Program-made: the position numbers and the translations under genes
Notes under the pieces: generated by a model
Database searches by the model: none
What the model was told of the DNA's origin: nothing
The model's input: the letters and a program-made list of their open reading frames with translations, nothing else
Shown here: piece by piece, positions 59,482-64,000 of the stretch
How positions within the stretch are numbered: the stretch's first letter is position 1
Layout of the letters: the number at the start of each line of letters is the position of its first letter
Assembly (NCBI RefSeq): GCF_001426705.1
Contig: NZ_LMFC01000003.1
Span: 294,995 to 358,994, forward strand
Reading direction: 5' to 3'
DNA length: 64,000 bases
Source: Cellulomonas sp. Root485
Lineage (GTDB): Bacteria > Actinomycetota > Actinomycetes > Actinomycetales > Cellulomonadaceae

Positions 59482-59511
59482 AATCAATAGATCGCATGAA
59501 GGAGCTCCACC

Positions 59512-60009
59512 ATGGGTCGACTCGCCATCCTCGCCCTGCGGGCGGTGATCACGCTGATGTTCGCCGGCCTGCTGGTGGTGCAGGGCATGGTCATCCCCGC
59601 CATCGGCCGCGACATCGACGACGGCGGTGCCGAGGTCGGCCACCTGCGCTGGCCCGTCGTGATCGTGCTGTTCCTCGGCGTGCTCGCCGTGCAGGTCGCG
59701 CTCATCTGCATCTGGCAGCTGCTCACGATGGTCCGCCGGGACACGGTGTTCGGCGCCGCCGCGTTCCGGTACGTCGACGTCATCATCGGCGCAGCGGTCG
59801 CGGCGACCCTGCTCGCGGTGGTCCTGTCGTTCGTCCTCGCGCCCGGCGAGGCGGTGGCGCCCGGGATCGTGCTGCTCATCGTGATCGGCGGCATGGGCAC
59901 CGCGGGCATCGCGCTGCTGGTGCTCGTGCTGCGGGTGCTGCTGGCCAAGGCCGTGGCCCTGGACACCACGGCGACCACCCTGCGCGCCGAGCTCGACGAG
60001 GTGATCTGA
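59512..60009 (+). CDS. DUF2975 membrane protein
   Basis: 165 residues with AAGGAG before the ATG. Four hydrophobic helices (LRAVITLMFAGLLVVQGMVI; PVVIVLFLGVLAVQVALICI; IGAAVAATLLAVVLSFVLA; IVLLIVIGGMGTAGIALLVL) and the C-terminal VALDTTATTLRAELDEVI match DUF2975. The family nearly always pairs with a YozG-like regulator, as here. Function unknown. Confidence 0.9.
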   Translation: MGRLAILALRAVITLMFAGLLVVQGMVIPAIGRDIDDGGAEVGHLRWPVVIVLFLGVLAVQVALICIWQLLTMVRRDTVFGAAAFRYVDVIIGAAVAATLLAVVLSFVLAPGEAVAPGIVLLIVIGGMGTAGIALLVLVLRVLLAKAVALDTTATTLRAELDEVI

Positions 60010-60212
60010 TGCCGATCGTCGTCGACGTCGACGTCATGCTCGCGCGCCGCAAGATGTCCGTCGGGGAGCTGGCCGACCGCGTCGGCATCACGCCCGCCAA
60101 CCTCGCGGTGCTGAAGAACGGGCGAGCGAAGGCCGTCCGGTTCACCACGCTCGAGGCCCTCTGCGAGGTGCTGGAGTGCCAGCCGGGGGACCTCCTGCGC
60201 CGGGAGGTCTGA
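60009..60212 (+). CDS. YozG-like Cro/CI helix-turn-helix regulator
   Basis: 67 residues from ATG 60009, overlapping the DUF2975 stop as TGATG. The XRE-type helix-turn-helix is MLARRKMSVGELADRVGITP followed by NLAVLKNGRAKAVRFTTLEA; the closing LECQPGDLLRRE is typical of YozG. It probably binds the upstream palindrome and represses its own operon. Confidence 0.92.
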   Translation: MPIVVDVDVMLARRKMSVGELADRVGITPANLAVLKNGRAKAVRFTTLEALCEVLECQPGDLLRREV

Positions 60213-60232
60213 CTACCGACACCGCACGGACG

Positions 60233-60754
60233 TCATCGAGCGGCGGCCGCGGCGGCGAACAGCGCGAGGCTCCGGCCCCACGAGCGCGCCTCCTCCAGCT
60301 CGTCGGGCAGGAGACCGCTGGTGCGGCCGGTGACGGTGAACGACTCGGGCGGCATGACGAGCTCCGCCCCCGCCCGGGTGAGCCGCTTGCCGATCGCGTG
60401 CGCGGCCGACCCCGCGAGCCGCCCCGCGAGCGCGGTGTCGAAGACCGCGACGGCCTGGCCCGAGGCCTGTGCGACCAGCAGGTCCAGCCACTCGCGCACA
60501 CCGTCACCGCGGGACACGGTCCGGGGAACGTCGCCGCGCGCCGCCTCCCGGGTGCGAGGGGTGGACAGGCCGCGCTGGTGGGTCGGTGCGCCCACGACGA
60601 GCAGGCTCGGACGGGTGGAGTACGTCGGGATCCCCGCCACACCCACCTCGCACATCGTGACCGGGATCCGCAGGTCGGCCAGCCCGGCCGCGACCGCCTC
60701 GGCGACCGCAGCAGTGCTTCCGTACATCGACTCGAAGACGAGGAGTGCAGCCAT
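60233..60754 (-). CDS. Flavodoxin-like protein
   Basis: 173 residues from ATG 60754. The FMN phosphate loop MYGSTAAVAEAVAAG (~10-24) and the second loop LLVVGAPTHQRG (~52) define a flavodoxin fold; a long insertion follows. The redox partner is not known. GACGGT six bases before the ATG suggests a leaderless transcript. Confidence 0.85.
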   Translation of the reverse strand: MAALLVFESMYGSTAAVAEAVAAGLADLRIPVTMCEVGVAGIPTYSTRPSLLVVGAPTHQRGLSTPRTREAARGDVPRTVSRGDGVREWLDLLVAQASGQAVAVFDTALAGRLAGSAAHAIGKRLTRAGAELVMPPESFTVTGRTSGLLPDELEEARSWGRSLALFAAAAAAR

Positions 60755-60818
60755 GGACCCACCGTCGCGCAGATCGCCTGCGCCGTCGCGGGCCGAACGT
60801 CCTATCCGTTTCGCCCCC

Positions 60819-60865
60819 TTCCTGCGCGGACGTCGTATCCCTACACTCCGGTCGAAGCGCTTCGA
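60819..60865 (+). promoter_or_regulatory. Promoter with LacI-type operator at +1, upstream of GH5-X2-CBM46
   Basis: TTCCTG (60819-60824), 17 bases, TACACT (60842-60847), then TCGAAGCGCTTCGA at 60852-60865, a perfect 14-bp palindrome covering the expected start of transcription. Confidence 0.75.
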
Positions 60866-60935
60866 TGACGAGCGCGACGCTCGACGGAGAGCCGGCCGCC
60901 CTGTCGAGCGTGACCATCCGACGAAGGGCACGCAC

Positions 60936-62624
60936 GTGACACGACCCCTCTGGACCACCCTCACGGCACTCGCGGCGGCGGCAGCACTCACGGCCGGGCT
61001 CGCCGGCCCCGCGCAGGCAGTCGAGCGCGCTCCGCGGTCGGCCGCCAAGGTCGTCGCTGCGATGCAGCCCGGCTGGAACCTGGGCAACACCTTCGACGCC
61101 GTCGGTGCCGACGAGACCGCCTGGGGCAACCCGCGCGTCACCCAGGAGCTGCTGAGCGAGGTGCAGGAGAACGGCTTCCGCAGCGTGCGCATCCCCGTGA
61201 CCCTCGGCCAGCACGAGGGCCCCGCCCCGGACTACGCGATCGACCCCGCCGTGCTGGACCGCGTCGAGGAGGTCGTGGACTGGGCCCTCGACGAGCACCT
61301 GTCCGTGCTGCTCGACCTGCACCACGACTCGTGGATGTGGACCAACGCGATGCCCGCGCGCCACGACGAGGTGCTCGCCCAGTTCACGGCCACGTGGGAG
61401 CAGCTCGCGGAGCGGTTCCGCGACCACCCGCGCACCCTGCTGTTCGAGAGCATCAACGAGCCGCAGTTCTCCGGGTCGACCGGGGAGGCGCAGGAGTACG
61501 CGCTGCTCGACGAGCTCAACGTCGCGTTCCACCAGGTGGTGCGTGCCTCGGGCGGGAAGAACGCCGACCGCGTCCTGGTGCTGCCGACGCTGCACACGGA
61601 CTCCGGCCAGGCGCGGCTCGACTCCCTCGTCTCGACGTTCGACGCGCTCGACGACGCCAACCTCGCCGCGACCTTCCACTACTACGGCTACTGGCCGTTC
61701 AGCGTGAACGTGGCGGGCGGCACCCGGTTCGACGCGACCGCCCAGCAGGACGCCACGGACGCCTTCGCGCGGGTGCACGACACCCTCGTCGCGCGCGGCA
61801 TCCCCGTGATCCTCGGCGAGTACGGGCTGCTGGGGTTCGACCGGCACACCGGCACCATCGAGCAGGGCGAGAAGCTGAAGTTCTTCGAGCACCTGGGGCA
61901 CCAGGCGCGCACCACGGGTGTCACGACGATGCTCTGGGACAACGGCCAGCACCTCGACCGCACCGCGTTCACGTGGCGGGACCCGGAGCTGTTCGCGCAG
62001 ATGTCGTCGAGCTGGAAGAAGCGCTCCGGCACGGCGTCGACCGACCAGGTGTTCGTGCACCCGGGTGCCGTGACCGAGCAGACCGTCACCCTGAACCTCA
62101 ACGGCACCACGTTCCGGGACCTGTCGCTGGGGAGGCAGAAGCTCAGGAAGGGCAAGGACTACCAGCTCTCCGGCAGCACGCTGACCCTCCCGGCCGCGCT
62201 GCTGCAGCGCCTGTCCGGCACGGGTGCCTACGGGACCAGCGCGGAGCTGGTGGCACGGTTCTCGCAGGGCGTGCCGTGGTCCATCGAGGTCGTCAACGCG
62301 GACACCCCGGTCCTCTCCGACGCGACGGGGACGACCGACGCGTTCGCGGTCCCGACCGACTTCCGCGGCGACCGCCTGGCCACCATGGAGGCCCGCTACC
62401 TCGACGGCTCCAACGCCGGCCCGCACGGGTGGACGTCGTTCAAGGAGTTCGACGTGACCTTCGCCCCCGACGCCTCGACCGGCACGATCCTGCTGCGGCC
62501 GGCGTTCTTCGCCGAGGTCGCCGACGGCTCCCCCGTGGTGCTCACGTTCCACTTCTGGAGCGGCGCGACGGTCACGTACACCGTGGTCAGGACCGGGACG
62601 GCGGTGGTCGGCAGCATCGGCTGA
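60936..62624 (+). CDS. Secreted GH5 cellulase with X2 and CBM46 domains
   Basis: 562 residues from GTG 60936, with GAAGGGC upstream. Signal peptide (1-28), GH5 domain (~35-350; GWNLGNTFDA, LFESINEPQ with acid/base Glu ~173, VILGEYG with nucleophile ~293), an Ig-like X2 domain (~365-455, TVTLNLNGTTFRDLSL) and CBM46 (~456-562, FDVTFAPDASTGTILLRPAF). The same order occurs in Bacillus halodurans Cel5B, where X2 and CBM46 shape the active-site cleft for xyloglucan and beta-glucan. Subfamily GH5_4 is likely. Confidence 0.9.
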   Translation: MTRPLWTTLTALAAAAALTAGLAGPAQAVERAPRSAAKVVAAMQPGWNLGNTFDAVGADETAWGNPRVTQELLSEVQENGFRSVRIPVTLGQHEGPAPDYAIDPAVLDRVEEVVDWALDEHLSVLLDLHHDSWMWTNAMPARHDEVLAQFTATWEQLAERFRDHPRTLLFESINEPQFSGSTGEAQEYALLDELNVAFHQVVRASGGKNADRVLVLPTLHTDSGQARLDSLVSTFDALDDANLAATFHYYGYWPFSVNVAGGTRFDATAQQDATDAFARVHDTLVARGIPVILGEYGLLGFDRHTGTIEQGEKLKFFEHLGHQARTTGVTTMLWDNGQHLDRTAFTWRDPELFAQMSSSWKKRSGTASTDQVFVHPGAVTEQTVTLNLNGTTFRDLSLGRQKLRKGKDYQLSGSTLTLPAALLQRLSGTGAYGTSAELVARFSQGVPWSIEVVNADTPVLSDATGTTDAFAVPTDFRGDRLATMEARYLDGSNAGPHGWTSFKEFDVTFAPDASTGTILLRPAFFAEVADGSPVVLTFHFWSGATVTYTVVRTGTAVVGSIG

Positions 62625-62628
62625 CCCG

Positions 62629-62662
62629 AGCAGCCCGGTGCGGTCGCCCGCACCGGGCTGCT
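62629..62662 (+). terminator. Terminator hairpin after GH5
   Basis: A 14-bp perfect stem (62629-62642 with 62649-62662) and a six-base loop begin five bases after the stop. Confidence 0.75.
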
Positions 62663-62717
62663 ACGTTCCGGCGATGCCGATCCGGACGAACGGCCCGCTC
62701 CCCGGCCAGGTGGTCCC

Positions 62718-63695
62718 GTGAAGGCCGCTGAGTACACCCGGTTCGGCCCGCCCGAGGTCCTCGAGGTGGTGGACCGGCCGCGGCCGACGCCACGCTCCGG
62801 CGAGGTGCTGATCCGGGTCCACGCCACCACCGTGACCGCCGCCGAGTGCCACATGCGGCGGGGCCGGCCGCTGTGGGGGCGCGTCATCCTCGGCTTCCTC
62901 CGGCCGCGGCGGCGGATGCGGCGGCTCGGGCTGGAGTTCGCGGGCCAGGTGGTCGAGGTCGGGTCGGACGTGACGCGCTGCGCGCCCGGCGACGAGGTCT
63001 TCGGGTTCACCGGCTTCCGGCTCGGCGCCGCGGCGGAGTACCTGTGCCTGCCGCAGTCCGCGTCGTTCGCGCCCAAGCCGGCCGGGGTGCCGTTCGCGCG
63101 AGCGGCGGCCGCGGTCGACGGCTCCACGACCGCGCTGTACTTCCTGCAGGGCAAGGCGCACGTCCGCGCGGGCCAGCGGGTCCTCGTCGTCGGGGCGTCG
63201 GGGAGCATCGGCACGTACGCCGTGCAGCTCGCGCACCGGTTCGGCGCCGAGGTCACCGGGGTGTGCAGCGGCCGGAACGCCGACCTCGTCCGGTCACTCG
63301 GAGCCGACCACGTCGTCGACCACACGCGTGAGGACTTCACGACGACCGGCGAGCGCTACGACGTCATCTTCGACACCGTGGGCCGCAGCTCGTTCGCGCG
63401 GTCCCGGGGGTCGCTCACCGAGCGCGGCTGCTACATGTCGACGGCGACCGGTCCGGTGAGCACGGTGCTGTCGCTCGTGACGCGGCTCGGTCGCGGACGA
63501 CGGGTGCTGTCGGGCATGTCGGTCGACAAGAACGCGTCGATGGCGTTCGTGGCGGGACTGCTCGCCGACGACGCACTCGAGGTCGTGATCGACCGCACGG
63601 TCCCGCTGGCCGACATCGTGGCGGCGCACCAGTACGTGGAGAGCGGGCGCAAGCGCGGGAACGTCGTCGTCGGGATCACCCCGGACGCGCTCTGA
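62718..63695 (+). CDS. Zinc-independent NAD(P)H-dependent dehydrogenase/quinone reductase-like (MDR family)
   Basis: 325 residues from GTG 62718. GEVLIRVHATTVTAAECHMR and LGLEFAGQVVEVGSDVTRCA form the catalytic-domain signature, and VLVVGASGSIGTYAVQLAHR is the NAD(P) loop. It lacks the Cys cluster of structural zinc, so it is a quinone-reductase-like MDR. The substrate is unknown. Confidence 0.9.
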   Translation: MKAAEYTRFGPPEVLEVVDRPRPTPRSGEVLIRVHATTVTAAECHMRRGRPLWGRVILGFLRPRRRMRRLGLEFAGQVVEVGSDVTRCAPGDEVFGFTGFRLGAAAEYLCLPQSASFAPKPAGVPFARAAAAVDGSTTALYFLQGKAHVRAGQRVLVVGASGSIGTYAVQLAHRFGAEVTGVCSGRNADLVRSLGADHVVDHTREDFTTTGERYDVIFDTVGRSSFARSRGSLTERGCYMSTATGPVSTVLSLVTRLGRGRRVLSGMSVDKNASMAFVAGLLADDALEVVIDRTVPLADIVAAHQYVESGRKRGNVVVGITPDAL

Positions 63696-63700
63696 GTTTC

Positions 63701-63901
63701 CGATACTTTCGAATGGCAGATCCTAAACGCTTCGTTCCTGCGCCCAGGTGTTCCCGGCGCACGGGTAGCGCTGCACACTGGCGTCGATAACGTTATCGAC
63801 GCCTTGCTCCCGCCTGCGCGTCGGTACGGCGCCGGCGCCCTTCGAGGGCCGCCCGCGCAGCTCCCCACGCACAAAGGAGTGTCTGATGCTCGAAAGTATC
63901 G
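63701..63901. repeat. Twelve-base inverted repeat pair flanking the promoter of the last gene
   Basis: CGATACTTTCGA at 63701-63712 and its exact complement TCGAAAGTATCG at 63890-63901 lie ~178 bp apart. The second copy is inside the start of the coding region. The sequence resembles operator half-sites of LacI-family xylan regulators, and a loop is possible. Confidence 0.4.
63751..63803 (+). promoter_or_regulatory. Promoter with a 24-bp perfect palindrome at +1
   Basis: TTCCCG (63751-63756), 17 bases, CACACT (63774-63779), then a perfect 24-bp palindrome at 63780-63803 with half GGCGTCGATAAC. The same layout as the promoter at 60819-60865. Confidence 0.75.
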
Positions 63902-64000
63902 CCCACACGCGGGGGGCGCCCGACCGGCGGCGCCCCTTCCGCGCCCTGATGGCATTCATCGCGGCCGGCGCCATGGTCGCCGTCGGCCTCGCCGTCGCCG
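63886..64000 (+). CDS. Start of a secreted protein (partial)
   Basis: At least 38 codons, cut off by the right edge. AAGGAG lies seven bases before ATG 63886. The visible part is a signal peptide: basic n-region (APDRRRPF) and a hydrophobic core (ALMAFIAAGAMVAVGLAVA). The LacI-type operator upstream suggests another secreted polysaccharide-degrading enzyme, but no catalytic sequence is in view. Confidence 0.7.
   Translation, partial: MLESIAHTRGAPDRRRPFRALMAFIAAGAMVAVGLAVA

Overview
The window is a stretch of chromosome from a very GC-rich actinobacterium. A cellulose-degrading genus such as Cellulomonas fits best (inference). Reasons: codon third positions are almost all G or C; the dnaK-grpE-dnaJ-hspR operon is controlled by HAIR elements; there are AfsR-type and fused ECF regulators, a class Ib nrdHIEF cluster and many apparently leaderless promoters; and there are several secreted plant cell-wall enzymes with CBM2, ricin-type, X2 or CBM46 modules joined by Pro-Thr linkers. 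No tRNA, rRNA, insertion sequence, prophage, CRISPR array or origin was seen.

Layout. 1-9.8 kb: a membrane-tethered ECF sigma factor that runs off the left edge, a degenerate GGDEF protein, a phosphotransferase, a DUF1540 protein behind an iron-box-like palindrome, a DUF2510 membrane protein, and nrdHIEF with upstream NrdR-type and DnaA-like boxes. 10-23 kb: a large AfsR-like regulator, a DrrAB-type ABC exporter, a class V PLP enzyme, the dnaK operon and a second ABC pair. 23-37 kb: the main polysaccharide block, with a CE3-like esterase, a three-domain GH9 enzyme, a CBM2-GH5 cellulase and a CE1-like esterase, interspersed with acetyltransferases, a LysR/SDR divergon, a four-cold-shock-domain protein and a TetR/hydrolase divergon. 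37-54 kb: small membrane and regulatory genes, two secreted repeat proteins, an LLM oxidoreductase/F420-reductase-like pair, hydrolases, and a SWIM/DUF6493-like pair in which each gene carries a one-base frameshift. 54-64 kb: an overlapping YciI-ECF42-GH9 operon, a CPBP protease, a DUF2975/HTH pair, a GH5-X2-CBM46 cellulase, a dehydrogenase and the start of another secreted protein.

How it fits together. Secreted enzymes (GH9, two GH5, CE3-like and CE1-like) would attack cellulose and acylated hemicellulose outside the cell, and a GH9 without a signal peptide could act on imported cello-oligosaccharides. Genes of the secreted enzymes have upstream AAnCGnTT-type palindromes typical of LacI-family repressors, so they may form one sugar-responsive regulon although no LacI gene is in the window. 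The most interesting items are this operator set, the ECF42 operon that ends in a cellulase-family gene, the two frameshifted SWIM/DUF6493 genes, the four-CSD protein, the one-polypeptide ECF sensor, and duplicated nested hairpins sharing an ACGTCCG end.
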